Part shown: piece by piece, positions 38,006 to 49,827 of the stretch
Numbering within the stretch: the first letter of the stretch is position 1
Layout of the letters: the number at the start of each line of letters is the position of its first letter
Origin: Laccaria trichodermophora
Taxonomy: Eukaryota; Basidiomycota; Agaricomycetes; Agaricales; Hydnangiaceae
Length of the DNA: 64,000 nt
Reading direction: 5' to 3'
Assembly: GCA_018417955.1 (NCBI GenBank)
Contig: JACTVC010000019.1
Coordinates: 806,001 to 870,000 of the forward strand
Program-made: the position numbers and the translations under genes
The notes under the pieces: model-generated
Database searches by the model: none
What the model saw: only the letters and a program-made list of their open reading frames with translations
Told to the model about the DNA's origin: nothing

Positions 38006-39178
38006 ATGGTGAATCCACGCACATTTTTCGATTTCTCTATCGATGACCAGCCAGTGGGTAGGTACGTCAATACCGTTCATTTCTTTTGCGACAAAATCTA
38101 ACTACTTGACAGGGTAATCTTTGAGTTGTTCGTTGACTTGACGCCAAAGACGTGCGAAAAGTACGTTCTCTGCCGCCTCTTACTTCGCTGCCTAATTCTC
38201 CCTGTTCCAAGCTTCCGCGCACTCTGCACTGGGGAGAAGGGGTTGTCTACCTCGGGGAGCCCACTTTATTACAAGAAATCTATCCTACATAGATGCATCA
38301 AGGACTTCATGCTGCAAGGCGGAGGTTTGTGCGCACTTACATGGAATGTTGTCTTTCCTATCTAATTTAACTCTCCAAGATTTCGTCAAGGGTAATGGGA
38401 TGGGAGGAGAGTCCATCTACGGTTCTTCGTTTGCCGATGAAGACCTCACTATTCCGCTGGATTCCGAAGGTTTACTGTGCATGGCCAACAAAGGACCTAA
38501 CACAAACGGTTCACAGTTTTTCATTACCCTCCGTCCATGTCCACATTTGAACGGTAAGTTTTTACCCTACTCCATTAGCCTAGCTCGATTAATTTATGCT
38601 CTAGGAAAACACGTTGTCTTCGGACGAGTCGTCAAAGGTTACGATGATGTTATCAAGCAATTGGCTAACATATCCGTGGATGAGAAACATCGACCAACCA
38701 CCCCGATCGTCATCTCAAACTGTGGTGAACTTGAGCTTCGTACGTCGGCCATTTTGCATATATAAATGCATACTGATTCGTGTTGCAGGCAAAAGTGTCA
38801 AAAGACCTCGTTCCAAAGATGCGATCCAACAGAAAGATTCTACCCGATCCCGGTCAACCAGTCCAAATTCCAAGCGCCGTTCAATCCGTCTGAAGAAGTC
38901 CCATAAACTAGACAAACCGGACATAGCCACAGAAACTGAGGAAGAATATGATGCACGACTGGAACGAGAAGAAAAGGAGCGACTTGAGGCGCAAAGAAGA
39001 GAGGCCCTGCAACGAATCAAAGCCAAGTGTGAGCAAGATAGTCAGTCAACGGATGGCATCCGTTTCAAAGGTGAGGAAATCTCTCTTTTCTGTCAGTTTG
39101 AAGTTTACAGGTGATTGGTGCTCAGGACGAGGAAGAATGAAATTTATTGACCCAGAAATTGGACAACAAAGACCGTAG
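38006..39178 (+). CDS. Cyclophilin-type peptidyl-prolyl isomerase with charged/RS tail
   Basis: Start [18 protein letters not shown] at 38006. The cyclophilin fold reads [68 protein letters not shown] (active-site region) and [14 protein letters not shown]. After the domain a basic/acidic tail of about 110 residues follows ([50 protein letters not shown]), ending [15 protein letters not shown] at 39178. Introns sit at about 38061-38113, 38161-38210, 38325-38380, 38554-38605, 38739-38788 and 39070-39124. The RS/coiled tail suggests a nuclear, splicing-linked isomerase of the PPIG type. Catalytic residues look intact; substrate unknown. Confidence 0.88.
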
Positions 39179-39254
39179 TTATATGAGCCTGAGAACACAG
39201 GTTAAATACTTAGCAAACTGACATCGATACCTGTGTCTATAACCATTGCGATGC

Positions 39255-41110
39255 TTATACCTCAGCTACAGCCTCTGCCTGCACCTTGTCCGTTGTATGG
39301 GACGAGTCCTCTGGTTTGCTATCAACCGTCTCTTTATTTGCCGCAACATTTGCAAAGCTGAGTGTGGGCCGAACATTCGGTGCCAGGACATAATTAGATG
39401 GCTTTGGGGAAGAAGGAGTTTTGTTTTGGGAGCTGGCAGGCGGCGTCGATGTTCGTGAACTCCGCTCTGTCGCGGTACGCGAGTTTGTTCGGGACATTGG
39501 CAGCCTTTCTTTCTCTTTCTCTAGGCGATCAGCAACCTCTTTCTCTCGAGTGCTTACATCCACGGGTCTACCAGCGGATTAGTACAGAAGAACAATTTTG
39601 AGAAATCTCGCACCTGGCTGCACCAAAAGGATTTGAACGAGATGTGTTGGAAGCCTGAGGAGTTGGACCCATTTTAGGGGAAGACAGAGGGCTTGGGGAA
39701 GCGGAGGCGTTGCCAGACCGAGGAAGAAGCTCAAGTTTGCGCCGACCAAGTTGCGGCGTAGGAGGCGTCGAGCTAGAAGCTATTATGGCAGCTCGTTGGC
39801 TCGTCAATGAATAAAGATAAAGGCGGGGAAACTTACGAGAAATACTGCTATGTGCCGGCTTTGGTCGGGCACTCCTCCAATCCCCTTCATCCGTATCTTT
39901 TGGAGGACCCATATCACCTTTTCCTCGTGAACTCCCAAACCTGCTCCCTGGAGTTTCATCTGGGCTGGGAGCTGCAGGCTTAAACTTCCCTCCGATCGTC
40001 CAAACTTCGTCCTTGTCAGCAGCACCAGCCTGAGCGTCGGGTGGCAGAAACCCGGACCCCTTTCGCTTGAACTGAGGAGCTTCTTCAGATTGGCGTGCAG
40101 GACGGCTAGAGCGCCAGTCACTAGCACCCTCGGAGACGCTGGAGAGCTGACGGTCGGGGGGTGGTCCATCAAAGCGACGACGAGAGCTGTCCCTAGAGTT
40201 AGGTAGGTCAGGGAGGGGGCCATCACGGCGCCAAGGGTTGTCGAATTTTGAGTCATCCTCGAATCCTCCACCAAAGCCACCACGCTCTTTAGCTACGCGA
40301 TTCCCCGTCAGCACAACATAATAGGGATAAAGATGCGATGGTTCTCACGTGGCTCTGCAACACTGACCCGAACGGTCCTTCCTGAAAAATTCTAGTAGAG
40401 GATCAGGGTAATGTAAACATTAAACATTACATAGCTTACCGAGCCACTTTTGGTGAGGGCATCCTTCAGGCCATCAAGATCTTCAAATTCAACGTAACCG
40501 AAACCTTTGGGTTTATCGTCCTTGTCCTTGATGATTTTGATTGATTTTGTCTAAGAAGCTTGAATATGTCATGTAACGAATGCGAGAAAGACCGGAAACA
40601 TACCTTTGCTCCTTCAAAAAAGCCTCCCAGGTCATCTTCGGTGAGGTCAAATGCCAGATTCCCAATGAACGCAGTGTAAGGGGGTTGAGAAGGAAGCGGA
40701 ATATCCTCTCGTGGAGGACCAGCGACGCGATCCGCTGAAGCACTCGTCAGAAACGACATCAGAAAACGGGGGAAGAACGTACGACGGCTACTCAAAAAAT
40801 CGTCTCCTCTCCGGCCATAGCGATCTCCACGACTATTCTCCTCATCAGTCCTAACCGCGGCTAGGCAAAGTCAATCAAACGACGGTGCTTGAAATTAGAA
40901 ACAACTTACGAGCATTGGGCAGAGAATCCATTTCATCCGCCCATGATCCTAGTGCTGAGCAAAGTAGCTGAGATGTGATCAATTGCATAGGGTTCACTAC
41001 TGACCACTATCGCCGAGAAACTCGTTCAAGGAGATCTTTTTTGCTTTCTTCGGAGCTGAGAGTGCAAGTCGTCAATAAGAGCATAAGAACCGTAATCAGT
41101 GCGTACCCAT
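39255..41110 (-). CDS. Translation initiation factor eIF4B (Tif3-like)
   Basis: The first coding exon is only ATGG (41107-41110), then an intron, then APKKAKKISLNEFLGDS and ALGSWADEMDSLPNA, the eIF4B N-terminal box. An RRM follows: YTAFIGNLAFDLTEDDLGGF, KTKSIKIIKDKDDKPKGFGY, VEFEDLDGLKDALTKSG and VRVSVAEP. The rest carries repeated acidic/basic boxes typical of eIF4B (NPWRRDGPLPDLPNSRD, SSRRRFDGPPPDRQLS, DWRSSRPARQSEEAPQFKRK, EGDWRSARPKPAHSS). The tail reads STREKEVADRLEKEKERL and ends VQAEAVAEV at 39255. The protein helps eIF4A unwind mRNA 5' leaders in the cytosol. Divergent from the TFIIIC gene, with 78 bp between starts. Confidence 0.85.
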
Positions 41111-41188
41111 TGATATCTATCAAGCGCTGCCAATGAGTTTTGTCCGTGGGTATGAAATTTCAGTTTGTTTGTCAGTGCTTGTGCCAGA

Positions 41189-41968
41189 ATGAGTCCATCC
41201 CTTTCGCTTTGTCCCGGCTTCAAGCAAGTCGAGGCCTTTGGGCCCGATGAAGATTACGAAGATGAAGATGAAGAGGTGTCTTATGTTGTCTTGGACCTCG
41301 GGGCCATCGAACCGACGCTTGTTCCAGGTTCTACAGGTTATCGCTTGATTGTGGGTTTTTCACGAGTCTCGCGAGCTTTCTTATCGCTAATTGCAGAATG
41401 TTTAGGGCTTAGATACACCTACTCCGTTTTTACAGCTCCAGGGAACGATATTCAAAGGGCGTCACGATGTTCTTCTTGGAACTGAGATGCTATTCACCGA
41501 CGACAAAGGTGAGCCAGCCAAAATAATTCACAAAACAGTTCTTCGACACTACATTTAGATAATCATGACTGGAATAAACGTTCCGTCGTACACGTTTCCA
41601 ATACAGAGCAACGCATTTGCTTCAATGAAGTCAACCTGCAACCTAAAGACCCTTCCGATAGATGGAACGAACGAGGTGCGGAAGATGGCGAAGCAGCCGC
41701 CACCGCTGCGCAAGACGAGAATCCACACCAGATCGACAGATTGACGGGGAAATTGGCTCCTCTGACTCGCGCGCCGCGGGCAAAGGGAGAGAGTTCCAAA
41801 CCTAAGAAGGCACCAGCGGAAAAGGCGAAGGCGAAGGCAAAACCAAAATCAAAATCAAAATCAAAGGGGAAAGGGAAGGGAAAGGCGAAAGAGACTGACA
41901 CTGAGGAGATGCAGATTGACAATGATAGTGGTGAAGACGATGCCGCTATGGACATTGCAAATGCTTGA
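41189..41968 (+). CDS. TFIIIC triple-barrel subunit (tau55/TFC6-like sub6 domain)
   Basis: Start MSPSLSLCPGFKQVEAFGPD at 41189. An acidic patch (DEDYEDEDEEVSYVVLDLG) is followed, after an intron ending CTTAG at about 41413, by DTPTPFLQLQGTIFKGRHDV, then LLGTEMLFTDDK, DNHDWNKRSVVHVSNTEQRI and CFNEVNLQPKD. This is the TFIIIC_sub6 triple beta-barrel that dimerises within the tau A module of RNA polymerase III factor TFIIIC. The C-terminus is low-complexity Lys/Ala (KAKAKAKPKSKSKSKGKGKG) with an acidic end. The acceptor choice was made because other acceptors break the frame. Confidence 0.75.
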
Positions 41969-42477
41969 ATTCGTGAGTCATCTCGGTTTACTCATCCTGA
42001 AGGTGATTTTGACATTTGGTTACGATGATTTTTTGGCAAAGGTATTTTTGAACGTCTATGAACCCTGCTTCGACAATGCGACGCCGACACCTGACTTAGC
42101 GCGTTTTCTAATCGAGACACTTTGAACACGACACCCTCTTTCGTTCTTGGAGAACTTTGCGATCTTGAATAGGCCATCATCAAGCACTTGATCTCGCAAC
42201 GACGGCTGCCTTCCGCCTGCGCTGCACATGGCGACCAATGAGAACAAACTGCTGCTCGTGTACCACGTCTACCGCGAGTAATTACGAGACTTGGAGGGGG
42301 GCAAGATCATTCCACTGTGAGATGTTCTGGTGCGAGTTCTCGCATGAGAGCGCTTCATTTCGTTACACAATATCCGAATGTGATGTACTTATGAACCCGA
42401 TAATCTTGATAATTCGATACTTGGATGTTCAGTGAATCAGTGAGCAATATAATCGGAGTTCAAATAACATCTTAATT
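41969..42477. other. Intergenic, no gene seen
   Basis: About 500 bases between two same-strand genes. Open frames of 60-70 codons on both strands have no recognisable content. Presumed terminator of the TFIIIC gene and promoter of the next gene. Confidence 0.5.
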
Positions 42478-43187
42478 ATGGTACGCTCTGGCACGCCCCT
42501 CGCATGTTCAGGCAATAATCCTACTAACGATACCCCACTCAGCCACCACGTCCACAACCAAAAATCTACCAACTACAATTCAAAACGCACAGGATCACCA
42601 TCGCGTTGTCCGGTGTTGCTCCTGGTACACTGATCTCAGAGCTAAAGGACGAAATTCTGGATGCACTCTCCTCCGACGTGTCGCCTTTCCCGCTGGACTT
42701 CACGATAGGAGAGGATGAGGACTCCGGTTCGCCTCTCGTCGGTCACTGGACTGATATCGTAGTTTATAAAAGGTTTTCTAGGTGAAGGCACTGTCCTCGT
42801 CCCGCCCCCTACAAGTACCGACGACTTTGAGATTTGTAAACTGCCATCGAAACGTCAGCTTCAAGCGCAATCACAATCCAGCGGGTTCGAAATTCTGGAC
42901 CCCCAGAAGCCTGTACGGGATTGTGGGATTAGCGGATGGGAGGTTTTGTTTTTGCAGTTCAATAATCCGGAGACGCGTAAGTCAAGTCCTTCACTGTAAC
43001 CAAATGTGCCAGCTACGACGGAGGGGTGTTCCTAGACGAACCGTTGCCGATTACATATTTCCTGCCATCTATTGATGACGATGAAGACGACGCGCCACCG
43101 CCTTCCGTACAAGAAATGGACGAGGACGTACCGGAAATTAGTGGGAAAAGAAAGGGGAAGCGGAAGGCTGATTCGATTGATAATTGA
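42478..43187 (+). CDS. Unknown conserved-looking protein
   Basis: The first coding exon is a single ATG (42478-42480) followed by an intron to 42541, then PPRPQPKIYQLQFKTHRITI and ALSGVAPGTLISELKDEIL. A short intron (about 42739-42782) joins LVG to EGTVLVPPPTSTDDFEICKL, then KPVRDCGISGWEVLFLQFNN. The last part reads GGVFLDEPLPITYFLPSID, DDDEDDAPPPSVQEMDEDVP and a nuclear-signal-like GKRKGKRKAD, ending SIDN at 43187. The final intron fits only as a GC-AG intron; a GT donor two bases later breaks the frame. The N-terminal part resembles a ubiquitin-like fold in rhythm only. I do not recognise the family. Confidence 0.6.
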
Positions 43188-43253
43188 ACGTTGAACTCCA
43201 GTTTGTAGTCTATTAGTACTTCGTGTAAGGTCTGCAAGTGAGCTAAACGAGCA

Positions 43254-43460
43254 ATGGCAAACAGAAGAGTGACTCTTTCATCGCAACAGTCAGAATTGGA
43301 AGAAATTTTGGTCGATAAGATACCGCTCAGAGCAGGAAGCGGCCGCTCTCTCCTTCAAAGGGTCGTCTCTGAAAAGAACGCTGCAGAAATGCACATTATT
43401 CCACCCTCGAAACCAACTCGAAACCTACAGTATAGCACGTCAACGGGCAAGCTAAAGTAG
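43254..43460 (+). CDS. Small basic protein, extent uncertain
   Basis: MANRRVTLSSQQSELEEILV, PLRAGSGRSLLQRVVSEKNA and KPTRNLQYSTSTGKLK give a 68-residue basic frame. Another good-looking frame follows at about 43520-43670 (RPRKKSKASVHFSRSQTEMW, MRRASRASD), but no GT..AG pair I found joins the two in phase. This could be a two-exon DNA-binding-like protein with an unusual splice, or two chance frames. Confidence 0.35.
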   Translation: MANRRVTLSSQQSELEEILVDKIPLRAGSGRSLLQRVVSEKNAAEMHIIPPSKPTRNLQYSTSTGKLK

Positions 43461-43680
43461 GTCTAACAACTTGTTGGACAGGATTGTTCCAGTGACCGTA
43501 TTTTTTGAGACAACCAGACCGCCCGAGAAAAAAGTCCAAGGCCAGTGTGCACTTTTCGCGTTCTCAAACTGAAATGTGGCCACTGCAGACATCAATGAGC
43601 AAGGGCGTCCCAACAATAAACACACAACAAATTCTTACCATGCGCAGGGCAAGTCGAGCATCGGATTAGCTTGAACTCAA

Positions 43681-44378
43681 CTATGGGGATCCCGTCTTCG
43701 GCTTCACAGTCATCTTATTCCACCTCTTAAGCGGGTCGTTGGGTAATAAAGCCGCTGCAACACGTCGACCTTCCTCCGCGAGGAGGTTGTACGTCGCACA
43801 CGCGTTTCTCTGTAAATTTATGAACACATGAGTTAAAGAATGCACCACAGACGCACGGTATCCATAACGTCTAACTGGATCCCCAGGCCGTTGAGGTAGG
43901 TCCGCATGAATGAGGGCGGTTGGACAATCCGCTTGCCCGTTCCCAACAGGAGAATTTCTAAGAGGAGAGTCTAGGGATCCGGACGAGTTGAGCAAAAGAA
44001 TCGGGGCGTACCAGGCTTCGGAACTACGACGTCGAAAAGTTCGAAATGGTCCTTCGTCCACCCTTGCCATTGGACCTCACTAGGTTTGTTCCCCGTATCG
44101 AGTGAAGGAACATCCCATAGATATACTTGACCCTCCAGAAAAATACATGCGGCGGGGAGGACGAGGCCGTCGACAAGGCGGATACCCTCTTGGTCTGAAA
44201 TGCTGGACACCTGCACTGGAGGAGGGTTGTCGGCATCTGCAAGCAGGTTTGTGAAGGAGCTGTCATATGTATAGCGGGTAGCGTGGAAAGCTCGTGAGGA
44301 GGGCTTGTGGAATCGAGTACATTGGTGAGTTCCTAAGCCGCGTCCTAGTAGTCGGGTTGTATGTGTGCGAAGAAGCAT
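43681..44378 (-). CDS. NDUFAF3-like mitochondrial complex I assembly factor (Mth938 domain)
   Basis: The N-terminus MLLRTHTTRLLGRGLGTHQC followed by SRAFHATRY is an Arg/Thr/Ser-rich mitochondrial presequence. The body reads YDSSFTNLLADADNPPPVQV, GLVLPAACIFLEGQVYLWDV, then FELFDVVVPKPEILLLGTGK, the hallmark of Mth938/DUF498 domains, followed by NGLGIQLDVMDT. The last exon is RNACATYNLLAEEGRRVAAA, ending KTGSP at 43681. Three or so short exons. In animals the homologue assembles the membrane-peripheral arm of complex I; whether this fungal copy does the same is inferred from family. Confidence 0.82.
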
Positions 44379-44541
44379 GTTGGACCTCTATTTATATCAA
44401 GCGAGTCTGCATTACATATTACATTTCCTTTCCACTTTCGTCTCAAACCAAGAAAAACCGGAGTCTTCCAACCATTGCCAGCATAATTTCATTTCTCCAC
44501 TCTCCTGACAACCAAAACTGTCTATCTTCCCTTCACAGTAT

Positions 44542-46257
44542 TCATTTAGTGGGTAAATTGTATATAGCCTTGACAAGCGCCAGTGTTTCTGCATCACCAG
44601 TATTCTATCAAGTACATATTAGCAAAAATCGGACTAACCAAAGCCGCTTACCTTGGTCAAATCGTCACTGATTTTGATGCAAGGCCTCCCATCTACAGAG
44701 GCTAGTTTAATGACCATATTCAGCGCTTTACTCTTTTCCTTTCCACCGCTGGAGGATGTCTTGAAGTCATTTGTTAAAAAAGTCCCGATGCCAAAGGAAA
44801 CTGCATAAAGGGAAGTTTGCAGCTCATTGAGGAAATGAGTAAGTTCCAGACCTTTTCGAAGACCTATTTCGTCACAGCCTTTTTTGATCTGGATTGCCTT
44901 TTGGACAGTCAATGCGTCGGAGTAGACGAGAGTCTTGTCAGCCGGATCTATTCCTATAGATTCATACATGTTCTTGACGCGAGGGCCAAATTCGAATGGA
45001 TCTCCAGAGTCTTGGCGTAATCCTGTCCAACGCTGTGCACGTACAGGATCTGTAACAAAGTCCTGGCCCAAATTTGAGTTGATGGAGATGTAATGAATGA
45101 AATTGCTCACTTGAAAGAATGCGTCTGTGGAAAAGGTGTCCGTAAGGGCAATGAGCGGGGTATCATTGGAATAAACTTTCTCCCATATCTCCAATGCCGT
45201 TGAATTTGCATTTTTATAGCCTTTCAGAGCAGCAACCTGACAGAGGGTTCAGATACGAGTTTTCAAAAGTTAATAAATGAATCACCCCCATAAACCATTC
45301 ACTTCGTATTGATTAGCATGCTAACTAAAGCCTGATGTTGGATATACATACTGCGCAATCGTTCCAATGGCACGAAGGTCATACTTTTGTGCAAAATGGA
45401 CCTGATTGAGCATATAGCTGCATAAGCGATTGATATATACAGTGTGAGATTACAAACATTGCTTGTTCCATTGAAAGAACCCTCTCCATTCACATCCTTC
45501 GATGCAGAGACAAGGGATTTGATAACAATATCCTGTGTGTGATATGAACGCCTTCGACGCGTTCCAAATTCACTAAATGAACAAGAAGCAGAAAGGAGCT
45601 CATGACCCTTTGTATAGGCAAGTTCTGATTTGACTTCATAAGAAGAATATCTCGTAGAGAGTAAGCAACATGCCTTCTTGACCGTCATAACTCCAATCCG
45701 TAATCACCGTTCGGAAGTACGACTCGCTCAAACAGGCCATGAGAGGCACCTCCCAGAGGATGACCTCTGCCCAAGGGCCGGATACCAATATCACGACGTT
45801 ACCCTGTTGACCATCACTTGAAAGGGGAACAAAGTCAATCGAAACTTGTTCCGGCTTGAACCGATAAGACGAAAGGTAAGACAAGTAATCGGGGGTAAAA
45901 TAGGGACATGATTTCTTGAGCCATTGAAGCTCAGCATCTGCGAGCGAGAGGAGAGCAAAGCCTGGATGCAATAACCGTGTTAGCCAGAGAAACACGGACA
46001 AGAAGCACTCACAAGAAACAGCAGCTCGGAACCGCTCAACGCAATGACGGGAGAAAAGGACTTTGCTGTCTCGATTGAAAAAGCGGTAGGTGGCTTGTAC
46101 TTCAGGGAATTGCTGTAGGACCGCTTGTTGCATGGTCAACTGTTAATTGGTATGATATCAACAAGACACGAATGTAGATGCTTGAAGATTGCACCTTGTA
46201 CAGATCGGTGTCCAAGATTGAAGTGGGTATTGGAAGATCATCGAGTGGGGCAGACAT
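44542..46257 (-). CDS. NPT1: Nicotinate phosphoribosyltransferase
   Basis: Converts nicotinate and PRPP to nicotinate mononucleotide in NAD salvage (Preiss-Handler route). Start MSAPLDDLPIPTSILDTDLY at 46257, then LTMQQAVLQQFPEVQATYRF, YLSYLSSYRFKPEQVSIDF and LWEVPLMACLSESYF. The signature CSFSEFGTRRRRSYHTQDIV follows, with a loop reading GEGSFNGTSNV and, at the active site, LTDTFSTDAFF, QRWTGLRQDSGDPFEFGP and LVYSDALTVQKAIQI. The C-terminus (GFGIGTFLTNDF-like region, DRKISDDLTKVSG, then NTGDAETLALVKAIYNLPTK) ends at 44542. Introns are short, although the gene map near 45250-45690 has two close introns. All core residues of the family are present by eye. Confidence 0.9.
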
Positions 46258-46359
46258 CGCAGCTGGGTAGAGGAGAGTCGGGAGCAAGTTATTGAATTTG
46301 GTGTTGTGTGGAAGTCACTAATTAGTGCTACGGTCATCTCGTCTATATCAGTCAGAACG

Positions 46360-47267
46360 ATGGTAAGAATATTCCAGTCTCACCTTCAGAACTTGCTCAC
46401 TTTCATCTTTCCTAGGGCTCTCGTATTGAAATTCTGAATGAGGGAGGGTTTCGTTCTGATGGCCGACGCCAATATGAGCTACGCGAAATCATCATCGAAC
46501 TCTCTCCACAGGGGGTCGCGGACGGCTCAGCGATCATCTCGCACGGGCTCACCCAAATACTCGTCTCCGTATACGGCCCTAGGGAGGCCAAATCACGGTC
46601 ACACACGATTCACGACCGCGCAAATATCAATGTGGAGGTTGCTGTAGCTGCCTTTAGCACGGGAGAGAGACGGAAACGGTCTCGTGGGGACAAGTGAGTG
46701 AGTCCTCATTTTCCAGTCTGGAATTTTTTAAAAGTATCAATTTTCTGACTGTATGCTGAATCTGTCAGGCGGATTCTAGAATTTGCATCGACTATCAAAT
46801 CTACCTTTGAACCGGTGATACAGACAAATCTCTACCCTCGGTCCCAGATAGATATCTACATTCAAGTCCTACAGCAAGATGGCGGGTTGTTACAAGCCTG
46901 TATCAACGGCACGACGCTTGCACTTATCAACGCCGGTATCCCCATGATCGACTTTGTCTGCGCGGTTTCAGGCGGTGTACATTCTAGTGCCCCCCTGCTT
47001 GATTTGACGACGTTGGAAGAAGGTGATGCACCTCATGTCACCGTTGCGATGATGCCGAAGACAGGCAAAGTGGCCCTTGTGACGATGGAGACCAGGCTGC
47101 ACGTCGACCGATTTGAGCAGATTTTGACGCTGGCTAGGGAGGCTGGAGCAGTCATTCACCGGGAGATGAAAAGAGCAGTGTTGGCTAGATCAAATTCTTT
47201 GGTCGCTGCGATGGAATCTGGTCACTTTGTACAAGAGCGGGCTGTCGACGATGGTATGAACGAATAA
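46360..47267 (+). CDS. SKI6: Exosome RNase PH-like core subunit RRP41 (SKI6)
   Basis: The coding start is ATG alone (46360-46362), then an intron to about 46414. The next exons read GSRIEILNEGGFRSDGRRQY, ELREIIIELSPQGVADGSAI, SHGLTQILVSVYGPREAKSR and ANINVEVAVAAFSTGERRKR. The final exon reads RILEFASTIKSTFEPVIQ, DIYIQVLQQDGGLLQACING and LALINAGIPMIDFVCAVSGG and ends at 47267. Block order is that of Rrp41, a ring subunit of the RNA exosome that degrades and trims RNA in nucleus and cytoplasm. Eukaryotic Rrp41 is usually catalytically inactive, and nothing here contradicts that. Divergent from NPT1, 102 bp between start codons. Confidence 0.9.
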
Positions 47268-47295
47268 TACGTAGATGCCAATCAGAAAAATATTT

Positions 47296-48207
<912 letters not shown>

Positions 48208-48270
48208 GGTCAGAGTTATTTGGTTATCCCCGACTCGAAGAGGAGGGTTCTGTCAAACGCGAACGACCCT

Positions 48271-48468
48271 CTACTGAATTGTTTTTGAATAGCTCCAAAT
48301 CCGTCTTCTAGAAACGTCCGTCGGATCTTGAAAAGCGCCTATGTATGGCAATATTGTGTTGTCGGGGTTGAAAATGTTACCTGGAGTCTCTCGAAGAGTC
48401 CATGATCTTCGTTCGGAGTCAAAAAACTGAAAAGAGATGTGTCTGAGATTACCTGTCGTACGGTACAC
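48271..48468 (-). CDS. Possible last exon(s) of an unidentified gene
   Basis: A frame on the minus strand (YRTTGNLRHISFQFFDSERR, SWTLRETPGNIFNPDN, TILPYIGAFQDPTDVSRRR, IWSYSKTIQ) has the balanced composition of real protein and ends at 48271. It looks like a final exon whose 5' part may lie in the repeat-rich 48500-48830 region. An upstream exon with sequence like SHTRSFIIL could join, but no phase-consistent GT..AG pair was found. The gene is either small and oddly spliced or partly destroyed. Confidence 0.3.
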   Translation of the reverse strand: MYRTTGNLRHISFQFFDSERRSWTLRETPGNIFNPDNTILPYIGAFQDPTDVSRRRIWSYSKTIQ

Positions 48469-48677
48469 TGGAATTATCTAGAGTGCTTAGCTTTACATAC
48501 AAGTATGATAAACGATCTAGTGTGAGACGAGATTCCTCGGAGTTGTGGTCTGCTACAAAGTTTACATACGACACTATAAGAAATAGGAAACCGTTCTGTG
48601 ACGCGGCTAGGTGATCGGACGCCCGATGCAGAATGAGGTAAAAGCGCAGGCGACACAGATGGATACGTAGGATTGGA

Positions 48678-49205
48678 GTGCGAGTTGGCTGAGGATCGGG
48701 TATTGAGAGTAGAGAGGATCCATGTGAAATTTGGGATACGCGTGGAGGTGTCGTGCATTGCTTATATTGAGGGCAAAGAGGAAGAGGGGGAAGGGGTGGC
48801 TGGCAAGTTTGGGCCATTGGAGTGGGGTTCAAGGTCTAGTGCTCTGTGATGCTCACATGGATACGCGGTGCGAGTTGGTCGAGGATTGGATGTTGGATAC
48901 GCGCGGAGGCGTCGTGCATGGCTTATATTGAAGGCGAAGAGGAAGAGGAAGAAGGGGTGGTTGCAATGCAAGTTAGGGCCGTGGGAGCGGGGCTCAAGGT
49001 CTGGAAGATGGATACACTGGATTAGACTGCGAGTTGGCCGAAGGTCGCGTGTTCGGACTTGGGAGTAGTTCTCATTTGAAAGGATTCGCATGAGGTTTGG
49101 GATATGCGCGGAGGTGCCGTGCATTGGTTATATTGAGAGCGGAGAGGAAGACGGAGAAGGGTAGCTGCAATGCAACTTAGGGCCGTGAGGGCGGGGTTCA
49201 AGGTC
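48678..49205. repeat. Three diverged tandem repeats, units about 160-190 bp
   Basis: Units start at about 48678, 48867 and 49028. Each begins GTGCGAGTTGG (third unit: CTGCGAGTTGG) and contains GGATACGCG-type, GTCGTGCATGGC / GTGCCGTGCATTGG, TTATATTGA, GGAAGA and GGGGTTCAAGGTC in the same order. They are diverged, roughly 70% or more identical by eye, with small indels. No coding unit spans them intact. They lie just downstream (on the minus strand) of the small gene ending at 49204. Confidence 0.65.
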
Positions 49206-49480
49206 ACTCCCCAGTGTATGCGTGTCCGGTGCGGCATTGGAGTAACCGCTCGAAAGCCTCCTGCTGATCTTTGAGTTCTATCGTCAATAACTCTGCAGAA
49301 CAAAAACAAGCCAATATAAGAACGCACAATGTTGACCTGGGCTTGCATCACTTAGCTGCTTAATCTCCTCCACAGTCCGCCCGAACGTATCGCTAATCCG
49401 CTTATGCCGAAGGGTTCGCTGCACGAGGAGCAGTGGTGGTCTTCGATAATTCGGTGCCGTTGTTACATGACGGGCCCGCT
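49204..49480 (-). CDS. Possible small coiled-coil protein
   Basis: A 3' exon reads ELLTIELKDQQEAFERLLQC and RTGHAYTGE, stop at 49204-49206. It joins in phase 1, across a roughly 50-nt intron (CCAG|GTCAAC .. CTGCAG|AG), to LLLVQRTLRHKRISDTFGRT followed by VEEIKQLSDASP. The helix-rich, Gln/Glu/Lys-rich sequence looks like a short coiled coil. I found no ATG in frame within 150 bp upstream, so the first exon is missing or displaced. It is too short to assign. Confidence 0.3.
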
Positions 49481-49723
49481 AATGATGCGGCAGAGTCGTG
49501 GTGAGCGGGATTGCGTCGTTGTCAGTGTTTGCGTGGTGAGTGATCATGCGCCGTTGGAATGACGGCAAACAAGGAATATCGGGGATTCAAAAATAAGGTT
49601 TCAACGAAGCTTCTCGTTTGTTCAGGTGCCATCGCTCACTCAACGCAACGTCTTTTGCCCCTCAGTCTTTCGAAGTTCTTCTCTTTCGCCCCTGGCAGCA
49701 AAACATACCAACTGGTCACACTC
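49481..49723. other. Flank of Helitron, no gene seen
   Basis: Host sequence or Helitron 5' terminus. The 5' end of the element could not be fixed: Helitrons begin 5'-TC and insert between A and T without target duplication, so it leaves no boundary mark that can be read here. Confidence 0.35.
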
Positions 49724-49813
49724 GTGCTCTAGCACGTTAAAACTTGTGCCCCAGCACGTTAAAATTTGTGCCCTAGCACGTTAAAAATTTCGTGTCTCAG
49801 CACGTTAAACTCC
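49724..49813. repeat. Four 22-24 bp iteron-like tandem repeats upstream of the Helitron gene
   Basis: Units at 49724-49745, 49746-49767, 49768-49791 and 49792-49813 share the core GTGCYCYAGCACGTTAAAA (last unit GTGTCTCAGCACGTTAAAC). Each carries the small inverted repeat GTGC..GCAC. The array ends 14 bp before the first ATG of the Helitron gene and overlaps a GTG-led extension of the frame. Such arrays look like binding sites for a replication-initiator protein or a promoter element; function is inferred. Confidence 0.75.
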
Positions 49814-49827
49814 CGACTTCATCAAAA

